A stretch of DNA of 64,000 nucleotides from contig JBFMDN010000028.1 in the NCBI GenBank assembly GCA_040753915.1, positions 1 through 64,000 on the forward strand, given 5' to 3'. Source of the stretch: JBFMDN01 sp040753915. Its GTDB lineage: Bacteria > Desulfobacterota > Desulfomonilia > Desulfomonilales > Desulfomonilaceae. The position numbers were made by a program, and so were the translations under genes. Under the pieces are notes generated by a model, which ran no database searches, was not told the origin of the DNA, and saw nothing but the letters and a program-made list of their open reading frames with translations. Positions 35,093 through 43,997 of the stretch are shown here, piece after piece. Each line of letters opens with the position of its first letter. Within the stretch, counting starts at the first letter, position 1.

Positions 35093-35956
35093 TCAGGCGC
35101 TCAATTCTCGATGCTTCACTTCAACGCGACTGTAACCCTTGCGGAGAAGGAACTTGGACAGGTGTTCCGCTACGACCACAGATCGGTGACGCCCTCCAGT
35201 ACACCCTACGGCGATAGTAAGGTACTGCTTTCCTTCCTGCATGTAAAGAGGTAAGAGAAAGCTCAACATGTCCTCCAGTTTTGCAATGAATTCCTTAGTG
35301 GTCTCCTTGCTAATAACCCATTGGGCCACATCAGCGTTCCGGCCGTCTTTGGCCTTAAGATCCTCGACGAAATACGGGTTTGGGAGAAATCGGACATCCA
35401 GCACGAGGTCCGCTTCCATTGGCAGCCCTCTCCCGAACCCAAACGAGCTGACCACAATCTTGAGCTCACGGCCGTCAACAGAGCCAAAAAGCTTGCGAAT
35501 CTCCTCTCGCAACTCGTGTACAGTCAGATTGGACGTGTCAATCACCCACTCTGCACGTTCCCGGATCTCGGATAACTCATGTCGTTCCCGGATTATACCG
35601 TCGATCAGGTTGCCTGTCACTGCAAGTGGGTGCTGGCGGCGCGTTTCACTATACCTGCGTACAATCACATCATCCCGGGCCTCGAGGAAAAGAATCTCCA
35701 CCGGGGTCTTGGCTTCGTCGAGAGAATCGAGGATAGTCGAGTAACGAGGGAAAAATTTTGGCTGTCGCAGGTCTATGACAAGAGCTATTCGTGTAAGTTC
35801 AGTACCGCTCGATTCCGTCAGCTCCAGAAGTTTTGGGAGAAGATCCACGGGGAGGTTATCCACACAGAAAAACCCCATGTCCTCCAACGCGTTGACAGCC
35901 GTAGATTTCCCGGATCCTGAAAGCCCCGTTACAATTACTATTCTTCTGGTTTCCAC
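35093..35956 (-). CDS. rapZ: RapZ-family nucleotide-binding protein
   Basis: 287 residues, normal length. Walker A GLSGSGKS (11-18), the VDNLPVDLLPKL motif, the FLEARDDVIVRRY strand and the C-terminal IAVGCTGGRHRSV motif identify the YvcJ/RapZ family. In E. coli RapZ guides RNase E to the small RNA GlmZ to control glucosamine-6-phosphate synthase; in other phyla the role is less clear. It overlaps hprK by 19 bases. Confidence 0.93.
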   Translation of the reverse strand: METRRIVIVTGLSGSGKSTAVNALEDMGFFCVDNLPVDLLPKLLELTESSGTELTRIALVIDLRQPKFFPRYSTILDSLDEAKTPVEILFLEARDDVIVRRYSETRRQHPLAVTGNLIDGIIRERHELSEIRERAEWVIDTSNLTVHELREEIRKLFGSVDGRELKIVVSSFGFGRGLPMEADLVLDVRFLPNPYFVEDLKAKDGRNADVAQWVISKETTKEFIAKLEDMLSFLLPLYMQEGKQYLTIAVGCTGGRHRSVVVAEHLSKFLLRKGYSRVEVKHRELSA

Positions 35957-36438
35957 TGTCTCACCGTCCCGTGCGAGCGAAAAAGCTTGGCCAACAACTC
36001 GATGAGTAAAGCCGGATCAGATCCTCTGGTGAGAGGGAGTCTGATCCTTTGCAATTCGCATCCCATGATTTGAATCGCCGTCATTTCCGGCTCAGTTCGA
36101 CCTACGTCCACCAGCGGATCGTACGTTTCCAAATTCACGGCAAAATCGATTGAAGAGGCGGCCGAAGTTCCCTCGTCAAACAGAGCTCTCGCGCGATAGA
36201 TTCCCAAACCCCGAACCTCGATTCTCACCTGTTCTTCTACCGGCATACCCACGAGCTTCCCATCTTCGGAAACTGAAATTTGCACCAAGTCGTCGGAAAC
36301 CAGCTTGTGGCCCCTGCTCATCAAGTGCAGAGCTGCAAGAGACTTGCCGATACCTGGGGGGCCCTGAATCAGCACGCCCACGCCCCCTACGTCAACCAAC
36401 ACGCCTTGAATTCTCGATCTATTCATTGGTGCGTACAT
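35938..36438 (-). CDS. hprK: Short HPr kinase/phosphorylase
   Basis: 166 residues, comparable to the short HprK of alphaproteobacteria and about half the length of the Firmicutes enzyme; the N-terminal domain is missing. The catalytic domain is complete in outline: P-loop GPPGIGKS (26-33), LVSDD with the catalytic Asp pair (49-50) and the EVRGLGIYRARALF signature. It phosphorylates and dephosphorylates HPr at Ser46. First gene of the hprK-rapZ-IIA-IIB-IIC run. The target HPr must be encoded elsewhere. Confidence 0.88.
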   Translation of the reverse strand: MYAPMNRSRIQGVLVDVGGVGVLIQGPPGIGKSLAALHLMSRGHKLVSDDLVQISVSEDGKLVGMPVEEQVRIEVRGLGIYRARALFDEGTSAASSIDFAVNLETYDPLVDVGRTEPEMTAIQIMGCELQRIRLPLTRGSDPALLIELLAKLFRSHGTVRQWKPEE

Positions 36439-36761
36439 ATCACGCCTTCACTGGTGGATCAATTGAAGAGTCAGCGCGTGCAGCGCAATGCAGAAGCCCG
36501 ATAGCAGAGCTCTCGGATCCATGAGATTCGGTGGCACATGGGATTTGCTATTATTGCCGCTCTGAGATGATCTTCTCGGGTTGCTCATGGGCTTGGGATT
36601 CGGCGGATTCGTAGCCCGTAAGTGGCGAGTATCGCTTGATTTCGTAGCCGGTGATTCTCCCGCTAGAACGGGAGTCCCGGCCGTTTATTGCTGAGGATGA
36701 CGAGCAGGATGCCCGTCACACCAAGACAACGAGAGAATTCACAACAGCACCTCATCTGCTG
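36439..36761. repeat. GACGGGC hairpin repeat, copy 3
   Basis: About 36655-36725 reads GAACGGGAGTCCCGGCCGTT, then TATTGCTGAGGATGACGAG and CAGGATGCCCGTC, the same two-hairpin design as at 9.8, 12.9 and 41.7 kb but more decayed. No gene is visible in this gap. Confidence 0.5.
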
Positions 36762-38414
36762 CTACGATTCTGCTCCCCAACCTCCGCCCCCAGGGGTCTG
36801 CACGCTTATCACGTCCCCTTCCTCTGCACGAAAGGATACCTTGGACGGTAGATCTACCTCCGAGCCATCATGGCGAATCAACACATTCTTGCCACACGCT
36901 CCCGGAGAACCTCCGTTCAGGCCATAGGGAGGGAATCTCCGCCGTTCGGATATGAGAGTCACTATCGCGGGCCTCAAGACGCGTAAATCTCTTTGAATAC
37001 CATCTCCTCCAGGGTGTCTTCCTCTACCTCCTGAGCCTCGTCTTACACAAAACTTCTCGACAAGGAGAGGATAAGCTGCCTCGAGAGCTTCAATAGGAGT
37101 GTTCATGGTGTTGGTCATATGGGTATGCACAGCAGAAGCCCCAGGGCCGAGCGGTCCGCCACCGGCTCCACCTCCTATGGTTTCGTAGTACGCGAAAAAA
37201 GATTGAGTCGGATCAGGATGAGCAATGCCGATGGTGACATTGTTCATCGTCCCCTGCGACGCTGCCGGAATCAGGTGCGGTCTCGCAGCAGCAAGAGCAG
37301 CGAGCAGCACGTCAACGATTCTTTGAGAGGTCTCCACATTTCCGCCTGCTACTGCTGCCGGGCGCCTGGCATTGAGCACCGATCCCTCGGGCACCGTAAT
37401 CGTAAGCGGTCGGAGAGTCCCCGCGTTTGCTGGGATCTCTTCGGGTAAGATCAATCGAAACACATACAAGACCGCGGATACAGTAATTGCCCTGACCGCG
37501 TTCAGATTACCTCTGACCTGAGCACCAGATGGGGTGAAATCCACGTGCGCGTTTTCTCCCTCCACAACGATTCTCACTCGAAGCGGAATAGGGGAGTCAG
37601 AGAAACCATCGTCATCCAGGTAGTCTTCAGCTTCATAAGTCCCGTCAGGAATGGACGCCAGAACTCTCCTCACCATTCTTTCCGACCGGTCTTTCAATGC
37701 ATCCGCGTACAGAACCATTTCCTCGGCACTACGTCTGCGAGCAATCTCCTCGAGTCGACGGATGCCTTTGTTCAGCGATGCAATTTGAGCCTGAATATCC
37801 CCTTCTCGTTCTCTGGGAGTTCTAACGTTGGCAAGGAAGAAGGCCAGGATATCGGCATCCAGCTTGCCCGCTTTGACTAATCGCAACGGCGGTACGATGA
37901 TCCCTTCCTGAAAGATCTCGTCAGATATAGGCATCGAACCCGCAGACGTTCCACCGACATCGGCATGATGTGCCCGATTTGAGACATAGAATGTGGGCGT
38001 GATGTCGGAATCACGCAGGAAGACCGGCGCAACCATTGTCAGGTCAGGCAGATGTGTGCCGCCCATGAAAGGGTCGTTGAGCATGACCACATCCCCACGC
38101 TCGAGAGCCATCGTCCTCAGAACTTCTTTAACCGAAAGAGGAGCGCTTCCCAGATGCACTGGAATGTGCGCGGCTTGGGCCACAAGCTCACCCCCTCGGT
38201 CGCAGATCAGGCATGAGAAGTCACGCCGTTCCTTGATATTTGGACTCAGCGCTGCTCGACAAAGAGCCGTACCCATTTCTTCAGCCACCGAAGTGAAGAG
38301 ATTTGCGAAGACTTCAAGAGTCACCGGATCGTGCTGCCGAACCGTGGGGGAAGACTGTTCAGATTCGACGCTCATTTCAGGTTGTTCTCGCATGGATTTT
38401 TCGCTGGAGACCAT
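36762..38414 (-). CDS. Hydantoinase B / acetone carboxylase alpha-family protein (HyuB-like)
   Basis: 550 residues, full length for the HyuB family. Typical segments: DPVTLEVFANLFTSVAEEMG near the start, KERRDFSCLICDRGGELVAQAAHIPVHLG, GDVVMLNDPFMGGTHLPD and the closing QTPGGGGWG. Members are subunits of ATP-dependent N-methylhydantoinases, oxoprolinases or acetone carboxylases and normally pair with HyuA, which is not adjacent. It follows the PilZ gene by 22 bases on the same strand. Substrate cannot be assigned. Confidence 0.85.
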   Translation of the reverse strand: MVSSEKSMREQPEMSVESEQSSPTVRQHDPVTLEVFANLFTSVAEEMGTALCRAALSPNIKERRDFSCLICDRGGELVAQAAHIPVHLGSAPLSVKEVLRTMALERGDVVMLNDPFMGGTHLPDLTMVAPVFLRDSDITPTFYVSNRAHHADVGGTSAGSMPISDEIFQEGIIVPPLRLVKAGKLDADILAFFLANVRTPREREGDIQAQIASLNKGIRRLEEIARRRSAEEMVLYADALKDRSERMVRRVLASIPDGTYEAEDYLDDDGFSDSPIPLRVRIVVEGENAHVDFTPSGAQVRGNLNAVRAITVSAVLYVFRLILPEEIPANAGTLRPLTITVPEGSVLNARRPAAVAGGNVETSQRIVDVLLAALAAARPHLIPAASQGTMNNVTIGIAHPDPTQSFFAYYETIGGGAGGGPLGPGASAVHTHMTNTMNTPIEALEAAYPLLVEKFCVRRGSGGRGRHPGGDGIQRDLRVLRPAIVTLISERRRFPPYGLNGGSPGACGKNVLIRHDGSEVDLPSKVSFRAEEGDVISVQTPGGGGWGAES

Positions 38415-38436
38415 GGCCGGGAGGAGACAGCGAGGC

Positions 38437-38805
38437 TCACTGAACTTTGAGAACTTCTTGGGCGAATTCTATATCAATAGTTTCCGGGTCCTGTGAGTGA
38501 ACCTTGATAAGATGCCTCAGGTGAACCAGACTATCCAGATCTATTCTCGTAAACTTTACTGCCATGCCCTCTTCCTCCTTACGAACCACTTCCCCTTCGA
38601 TTTCAATCTTTAGCAGACTCTTGGGACCGATCAAGTCAATGTGCAGTATGCAGGGGGCGCCCTCGGGAAGGGGTGTTTTCAAGGCAATAAACGCCCCGCC
38701 AAGGCTTATATCTCTGAGGCGATGGGATATGGCCACATGATCATCAGTAACCACTCGAATTTCCGTCTCAAAGGGGGTCCGAGTGAACTTCCGTTTCTCA
38801 TTCAT
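38437..38805 (-). CDS. PilZ-domain protein
   Basis: 122 residues from the ATG at 38805, preceded by GGAAGG; the frame extends to 38895 upstream. The cyclic-di-GMP signature is intact: RKFTR at about 4-8 and DISLGGAF at about 33-40. A stand-alone PilZ protein senses c-di-GMP and acts on an unknown partner. It lies between infC and hyuB on the same strand; the arrangement does not reveal a target. Confidence 0.85.
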   Translation of the reverse strand: MNEKRKFTRTPFETEIRVVTDDHVAISHRLRDISLGGAFIALKTPLPEGAPCILHIDLIGPKSLLKIEIEGEVVRKEEEGMAVKFTRIDLDSLVHLRHLIKVHSQDPETIDIEFAQEVLKVQ

Positions 38806-38972
38806 TAGCTTGGGGCCTTCCGTGCACATCCGATTCCGAATTGCACGATCGACGAGGCGTTGACGAGAAATCAGCGTTCCTATTCCGAGCACCAAAAGAC
38901 CGATACTCGGAAAAGGTCCACCCCTTCCCTTCCATCAAGGCCATTTCCTGGCCATCCGAAACCGACCTTGCC

Positions 38973-39509
38973 CTATTTCGGACCTAGCACCATCGTCATG
39001 TTGCGGCCTTCGAACTTTGGCGGTTGTTCCACAGCCCCTTCAGTACCAACCATCTCCAGAACTTTGTCTAGCAATTTTCTTGCTTGATCCGGATGGGTAA
39101 TCTCTCGGCCACGAAACATGACAGTCACTTTTACCTTGTTCTTCTCGGAAAGGAACTCCAGGAGCTTCTTGACCTTGTATTCGAGGTCGTGTTCTTCCGT
39201 TTTCGGTCTTAGCTTAACTTCCTTCAGGGTTACGGTGGCTTGCTTTTTCTTTCGCTCGTGTTCCTTCTTACTCTCTTCGTACCGATACTTCCCATAGTCC
39301 ATTATCTTGCAGACTGGGGGATCGGAGTTCGGTGCAACTTCGACGAGGTCCAGGCCAAACTCTTCAGCTTTTCTCAGAGCCGTCGATACGTCAAGAATTC
39401 CGAGTTGTTCGCCCTCTGGGGCGATCACTCTCACCCTGTCGGCTCGAATCTTCTGGTTCACCCTGACCTTGGGTTCCGCAGGCACGGCACCTCTTGGTCT
39501 TCCTCTCAT
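38973..39509 (-). CDS. infC: Translation initiation factor IF-3
   Basis: 178 residues. Both domains and linker are present: VNQKIRADRVRVI...GEQLGILDVSTAL at the N-terminus, the PPVCKIMDYGKYRYE motif, and the C-terminal VTVMFRGREITHP motif. IF-3 controls start codon choice on the 30S subunit. It begins with an ATG at 39509, not the rare ATT or ATC of E. coli. Unusually, rpmI and rplT do not follow and thrS does not precede it. Confidence 0.96.
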   Translation of the reverse strand: MRGRPRGAVPAEPKVRVNQKIRADRVRVIAPEGEQLGILDVSTALRKAEEFGLDLVEVAPNSDPPVCKIMDYGKYRYEESKKEHERKKKQATVTLKEVKLRPKTEEHDLEYKVKKLLEFLSEKNKVKVTVMFRGREITHPDQARKLLDKVLEMVGTEGAVEQPPKFEGRNMTMVLGPK

Positions 39510-40215
39510 CTACAACGCCCCCCTTGGTAATAGAACCTCTGTCGCTATCATTGTTTTTCCTGATAGACGAGCTGCCACTTCTCCGTGAGAATATGCCGAA
39601 AACTTATCCACGCCCAACTCCTCAATTGTCTCTTCGCTCTGCTTGCTGGTGCCAAAAGCACGATTCTCCAATGCCTTGTGGCCAAGAATGGTCACGCTCG
39701 GGAACGTCTGATTCCCGCGAGTCACAAATCCGCGAGCCGGCCTCTTGCATATTCGGGTTTTCCTGCACGCTCACGCGGCCGCACATCACCCTGTTAACCA
39801 CTAGCCCCTCGTACCCGCTCACGCGGTGATGGGCCGTCGTGGTCACGTAGAATGGCAAACCCATAATGTGCAGGGTACAATCCCGGCAAGCTCTCAATCC
39901 CCGGTCAGAAACAAACATCGCAGAGTCTACCTCTCTCGGCCGGCTCAAAGGGACCGCAAGATCGATCCCTCGACTCTGTAGTTCCGGGGAAACAACATCC
40001 TCGTATACAGGATTCTCTCGCAATTTTTCGGCGGTGGCGATGCCTGATGGATAGAATGTTGACTTACGCTTGACCTGAATCTCGATGACCGGCATCATGC
40101 TATGAAGTTCGCAATACGGCGGCTGGATGGGTTGGGTGACCCGTTTAGTATCATCGACGTGCCATTCCTCCTGCAAGGTTCGAGGTATCTCGCTGCCTTC
40201 TGATCGGTGCTTACG
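39510..40215. other. About 700-base gap between infC and tRNA-Val with no convincing gene
   Basis: A 184-codon minus-strand frame (39622-40176) covers most of it, but starts at TTG, has no recognisable domain and a noise-like C-terminus. Its middle (about 39700-40090) looks more protein-like than its end, so a decayed or short gene is possible. The region must also contain the infC promoter and leader; no ribosomal-protein autoregulatory fold was recognised. Confidence 0.4.
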
Positions 40216-40290
40216 TGGTAGGCGCGTGGGGATTTGAACCCCAGACCCTCACCGCGTCAAGGTGATGCTCTCCCCCTGAGCTACGCGCCT
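40216..40290 (-). tRNA. tRNA-Val (GAC anticodon)
   Basis: 75 bases on the minus strand: acceptor AGGCGCG/CGCGCCT, D arm GCTC...GAGC, anticodon stem TCACC/GGTGA around loop TTGACGC (anticodon GAC), T loop TTCAAAT, discriminator A and encoded CCA. Confidence 0.95.
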
Positions 40291-40305
40291 AAGACTCGAC
40301 TTCAA

Positions 40306-40334
40306 CGATTAGCAACAGAAAAAACAATTGTCAA
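40306..40334 (-). promoter_or_regulatory. Candidate promoter for tRNA-Val
   Basis: Minus strand: perfect TTGACA (40329-40334). The -10 is either TAATCG at 17 bases or GCTAAT at 15 bases; both are weak. It lies about 15 bases before the tRNA 5' end. Confidence 0.5.
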
Positions 40335-40444
40335 GGGCAAAACAGTGTTTCGACGTCTCGATACACTGAACCCACTGTGACAAACAGATCATGCGGCTGC
40401 GCAGGAAAACGTCCCAGCCGTGGCAAACCTCAATAACCTTTGTA

Positions 40445-41116
40445 CTATCGCGTTCCGTTCATGGATAATCGTCCCGCGCGAGGAATTTCTCCCCCCATGC
40501 CCGGTAAGGACCGTCGCTGCGTTACCAGTGACTGTATCAAAGCTAATGCAGATCGGTCGTTCCAACGGGCAGCCCCCACGCTGTATCCTACCGCCTTTCC
40601 CTGGCTGTCTACAATGTACGTCGTGGGAAAGCCAGGGACTTCCAGGATCGCTTCCTTGCTCGGATTAACGAGAAACGCCGTCTTCTTTCCCGACATGGTC
40701 ACAACTTTCAGCTCGTATCCTTGGCCCCCATCAAACAGGATGGGAAAGGGTGCTCCATGTGTTGATGCATGGTTTATAACCGCCTGAGGAGGATCGACGA
40801 GATTCACCCCGAGGATTTCCAAATCCGCAGGGGAAAAAGTCTGTTTGAGCTGATGGAGGAGCGGCTCTTCATACCGGCACGCTGGACAGTTTATGGACCA
40901 GAAATGAAGGAGGATTACTTTGCCGCGATAATTGTTCAACGAGACTGTCTGCCCGTTTGGTGTCTTCAGAACCAAGGGCGCCACCGGGTGGGGTGCAGGA
41001 AACAAGAAGATGTTCGCGTTGGCAGCCAGATCAGTGGCGTGAGCCACGGTGGGGTTCACAGCGGGCAGTGCAAAGAGGACAGTTGCAAGGATAATTGGAG
41101 CATAAGATAACCGCAT
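40445..41116 (-). CDS. TlpA/ResA-like exported thioredoxin-fold protein
   Basis: 223 residues from the ATG at 41116, with GGGAGG five bases upstream. A signal peptide (about 1-28) exports it to the periplasm. The thioredoxin fold carries the active CPAC (Cys77, Cys80) and the VPGFPTTYIVDSQGK cis-proline strand typical of AhpC/TSA-Redoxin TlpA proteins. It is a likely periplasmic thiol reductant, as used in cytochrome c maturation, but no such genes are next to it. It stands alone after tRNA-Val. Confidence 0.88.
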   Translation of the reverse strand: MRLSYAPIILATVLFALPAVNPTVAHATDLAANANIFLFPAPHPVAPLVLKTPNGQTVSLNNYRGKVILLHFWSINCPACRYEEPLLHQLKQTFSPADLEILGVNLVDPPQAVINHASTHGAPFPILFDGGQGYELKVVTMSGKKTAFLVNPSKEAILEVPGFPTTYIVDSQGKAVGYSVGAARWNDRSALALIQSLVTQRRSLPGMGGEIPRAGRLSMNGTR

Positions 41117-41865
41117 AATACCTCCCAACTTCTTCAATACATATGAATATCCTCATTATACCATATCATCTGCCGTGTCAACTCTTTTCAATCTTCGATA
41201 GCTCTCGTACTCAGCAAGACCGGCCCGGTTGGAATCCCGCCCCTACCACTGGCTATCGGCACGAGTCTTCCGTAGCGCCGGCGTCCCGCCGGTACTCTTG
41301 TCTTGAAACTCTCTTGCAGAAAGTTCGGATCTGAAGCCACCCATCTGCAAAGACACATTTCAAACCCCATCTCCGAAATCTGCACAATCTACGGATTTTT
41401 CTCGGTAGGACGGGCATCCTGCAGTGGGACGGGCATCCGAAACTGTCTCGGAATTGCGGCAAATGTTAAGATCGTGGCACGCTTCTTTTTTAGCACCCTC
41501 ACCCTGGCCCTCTTCCGAAGGGAGAGGGGACTTGCAACCGCCCGGAATGACAGAGCCCTCTCCCTCTGGGAGAGGGTGGGGTGAGGGCTCCATGGGCAGT
41601 ATCCTCTCTCACCGTACCACTTTTTCTGCTGTTTCCCGAGTTTTGAGACATTTTCATCTTGCCCGTCATCCTTAGCAATAAACGGGCGAGACGCCCGTTC
41701 TACCGGATTCTCACCAGGGAATGACACCAATCCGGATGCCGGCTCCTCGTGCCAGCAGTAAAGAGGCCGACCGCCGGTCGCCTCTCCCTTGCGCGGGCAT
41801 TTTCCTCATGGACACTCGGCCCTGTTTCATCTATGCTCGGTGGAATTATCGGAAAGGAGCAGATC
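41117..41865. repeat. Repeat-filled intergenic region (CCCTCACCC and GACGGGC families)
   Basis: No gene seen. Positions about 41404-41450 carry GGACGGGCATCCTGC twice; about 41495-41590 a variant CACCCTCACCCTGGCCCTC...GAGAGGGTGGGGTGAGG element; and about 41655-41712 TGCCCGTCATCCTTAGCAATAAACGGGCGAGACGCCCGTTCTACC. About 41250-41300 resembles part of the repeats at 51.8 and 56.5 kb. The two repeat families are thus nested here. Confidence 0.65.
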
Positions 41866-42447
41866 ATGAGTATTGGTAAGGGATTCAGGATAGGGATCTG
41901 TGCGGCGTTATTTGTTTCTGGAGCCTTGTTTCTTCCCGTCAGGTGCGAAGCCACAGATCTGAAGGACCTCAAGCTTGGGCACGTGAGCCTCCCCGACGTG
42001 TACAACGCGTCCCAAAGGCTCAAGGCGGCCGTGCAAGAAATCGAAGAGCTGCGTACGAACGCCCAGGCACAGTTGTCAATCGTGGCCAAGGAAATCCAGG
42101 AGATTAACGACAAGCTGCGAAAGGGAAAAGGAGCACTCAAACCCGAGGAGGAGGAGGCGCTGAGAACAGAGCTGAAAGAAAAATCTGAAAAGCTGGAGAG
42201 CGGGCAGAACGATGTTCGCGTCAAAGCTGCGTTCAAGCAGAGGTCTGTTCAGAATGTCCTGAAGCATCAGATCCCCAAGGCCCTGGAAGAAGTGGCTAAG
42301 AAACAAGGACTCTCCATAATCCTTTGGGATAGTGCCCTCGCATATGGTCCACAGATTCCCAATGTCTCCAAAGAAGTTGCCGAAGTGTTGGACGCCATGC
42401 CGGCAGTAGAGAAGGGACCGGACCAGGCTCCGCCGGCACAACGGTAG
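41866..42447 (+). CDS. Skp/OmpH-like periplasmic chaperone
   Basis: 193 residues from the ATG at 41866, preceded by AAAGGAG; the upstream frame is not credible. A signal peptide (about 1-28) is followed by a LGHVSLPDVYNAS strand and a long Glu/Lys-rich coiled coil (about 45-140), then a KQGLSIILWDSALAYG C-terminal strand. This matches the Skp/OmpH layout of a trimer with helical tentacles that holds unfolded outer-membrane proteins. bamA and lpxD, the usual neighbours, are absent; it precedes lpdA by about 120 bases. Confidence 0.75.
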   Translation: MSIGKGFRIGICAALFVSGALFLPVRCEATDLKDLKLGHVSLPDVYNASQRLKAAVQEIEELRTNAQAQLSIVAKEIQEINDKLRKGKGALKPEEEEALRTELKEKSEKLESGQNDVRVKAAFKQRSVQNVLKHQIPKALEEVAKKQGLSIILWDSALAYGPQIPNVSKEVAEVLDAMPAVEKGPDQAPPAQR

Positions 42448-42565
42448 CGCCGGAGACTGGTTCCACGCGCGATCGACTGGAGATATCCGCGCCGAGGTTG
42501 AATGCGGCAAGACCCCTAAATCTCAGCAACCGCTATAGTGCTTGAGAAATGGGAAGGGAATCGCC

Positions 42566-43972
42566 ATGGCGTACACGCATGACATGGTTGTCATCGGGGG
42601 CGGCCCGGGTGGCTATGTCTCAGCGCTGAAGGCCCGGAATCTGGGACTCCGGGTTGCTCTCATCGAAAGAAACAAAGTTGGGGGTGTGTGTCTTAATGAA
42701 GGCTGCATCCCCACAAAGACGTTACTTGCAGACGTGGAGGGAGTTTTTTGGCTTCATCGCGCCGCACGTGACGGAATAATCGCGGAGCTTCCCACGGTCA
42801 ATTTTGCGGCCATGTCCAGGCGGAAAGCAGCCGTGGTCGACAAAATGGTGTCTAACCTGGAAAAGCTCCTGTTGGATTCGGGAGTGGACCTCATCAAGGG
42901 CTCCGCGTCTATTCCGCGCCCCGGTCTGGTGGTCAGCGACTCCGGAACGGAGTTAACCACAGGTCATATCGTAATTGCTACAGGGTCCTGTGCATGGGTT
43001 CCTCCCATACCTGGGTCCAATCTCCCAGGCGTGATTACCACCACGGAAATACTTGAATTGGAATCTCTCCCAAAGCGGTTGGTCATCATTGGCGCGGGTG
43101 TGATAGGGCAAGAATTTGCCGCGATGTTCGCCGCGCTCGGAAGCCAGGTGTCGGTGCTGGAAGCTCTGGACAGGATCCTCGTCGAGGTGGACGGAGAAAT
43201 AGCACGACGCTATGGATCCCTCTTGGCGGGACGGGGAATCAAGACCGAAGTGGGGGTCAGGGTCCGAGGTATTTCGCGAGAGGGAGAAACTCTGCGAGTA
43301 ACGTACACAAAGAAAGACCGGGAAAAGACCCTCGATGGGGATCTAGTGCTGATGGCAACGGGCCGACGCCCCTCTTTCGGCGGACTCGGCATCGATCGCC
43401 TCGGAATTGCCCTGAATGCAGGAGCCATCGCCGTGGACGAGAGACTAATGACATCGGTCCCCGGCATTTATGCCATCGGTGATGTGCTCGGACGAAAGAT
43501 GCTGGCCCACGTAGCCTCGCACCACGGGGAGCTGGTTTCGGAGATAATATCGGGACGCGCGAAGCGGGTGATGAACGAGGTCGTTCCTTCCTGTATATTT
43601 ACCGTCCCCGAGATAGCCTGGGTGGGATTGACGGAACAAGAGGCACAATCGGCAGGACTGCGGTATCGCACAAGCTCGTTTGCTCTGGCTGCCAGCGGCA
43701 AAGCCCAGGCAGCGGGACAGACCAACGGTCTGATCAAGCTCATTGAGAATCTCGACACCGGAAAGCTCATAGGGGCCCACTTCATGGGGCCCCACGTGTC
43801 GGAGCTCGTCGGAGAGCTCACTTTGGCGATCCGTGCTGGTATGGCAGCCGAGGACATCGTGAACACGATCCATCCTCATCCGACCATTTCCGAGTCAGTT
43901 CACGAAGCTGCGCTGGGATTCCTCGACGGTCCTCTTCACGCACAATCGAGAGTACGAAAGGGAGCAGGATGA
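42566..43972 (+). CDS. lpdA: Dihydrolipoyl dehydrogenase
   Basis: 468 residues from the ATG at 42566. FAD-binding GGGPGGY (about 11-17), the redox disulfide in GGVCLNEGCIPTK (Cys42, Cys47), the NAD-binding GAGVIGQEFA and the C-terminal HPHPTISE with the catalytic His-Glu pair are all present. It re-oxidises dihydrolipoyl groups of 2-oxoacid dehydrogenases, the glycine cleavage system or lipoate-binding proteins. Its position just before the lipoate ligase and radical SAM genes suggests the group works on one lipoyl system, although no lipoyl-domain protein is encoded in the window. Confidence 0.94.
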   Translation: MAYTHDMVVIGGGPGGYVSALKARNLGLRVALIERNKVGGVCLNEGCIPTKTLLADVEGVFWLHRAARDGIIAELPTVNFAAMSRRKAAVVDKMVSNLEKLLLDSGVDLIKGSASIPRPGLVVSDSGTELTTGHIVIATGSCAWVPPIPGSNLPGVITTTEILELESLPKRLVIIGAGVIGQEFAAMFAALGSQVSVLEALDRILVEVDGEIARRYGSLLAGRGIKTEVGVRVRGISREGETLRVTYTKKDREKTLDGDLVLMATGRRPSFGGLGIDRLGIALNAGAIAVDERLMTSVPGIYAIGDVLGRKMLAHVASHHGELVSEIISGRAKRVMNEVVPSCIFTVPEIAWVGLTEQEAQSAGLRYRTSSFALAASGKAQAAGQTNGLIKLIENLDTGKLIGAHFMGPHVSELVGELTLAIRAGMAAEDIVNTIHPHPTISESVHEAALGFLDGPLHAQSRVRKGAG

Positions 43973-43997
43973 GCGTAGAATTGGTCAGGAGCAGCGC

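Noticed and set aside
39622..40176. 184-codon minus-strand frame upstream of infC
   Set aside because: TTG start, no ribosome site, no domain, noise-like C-terminus. Kept only as a remark in the gap entry.
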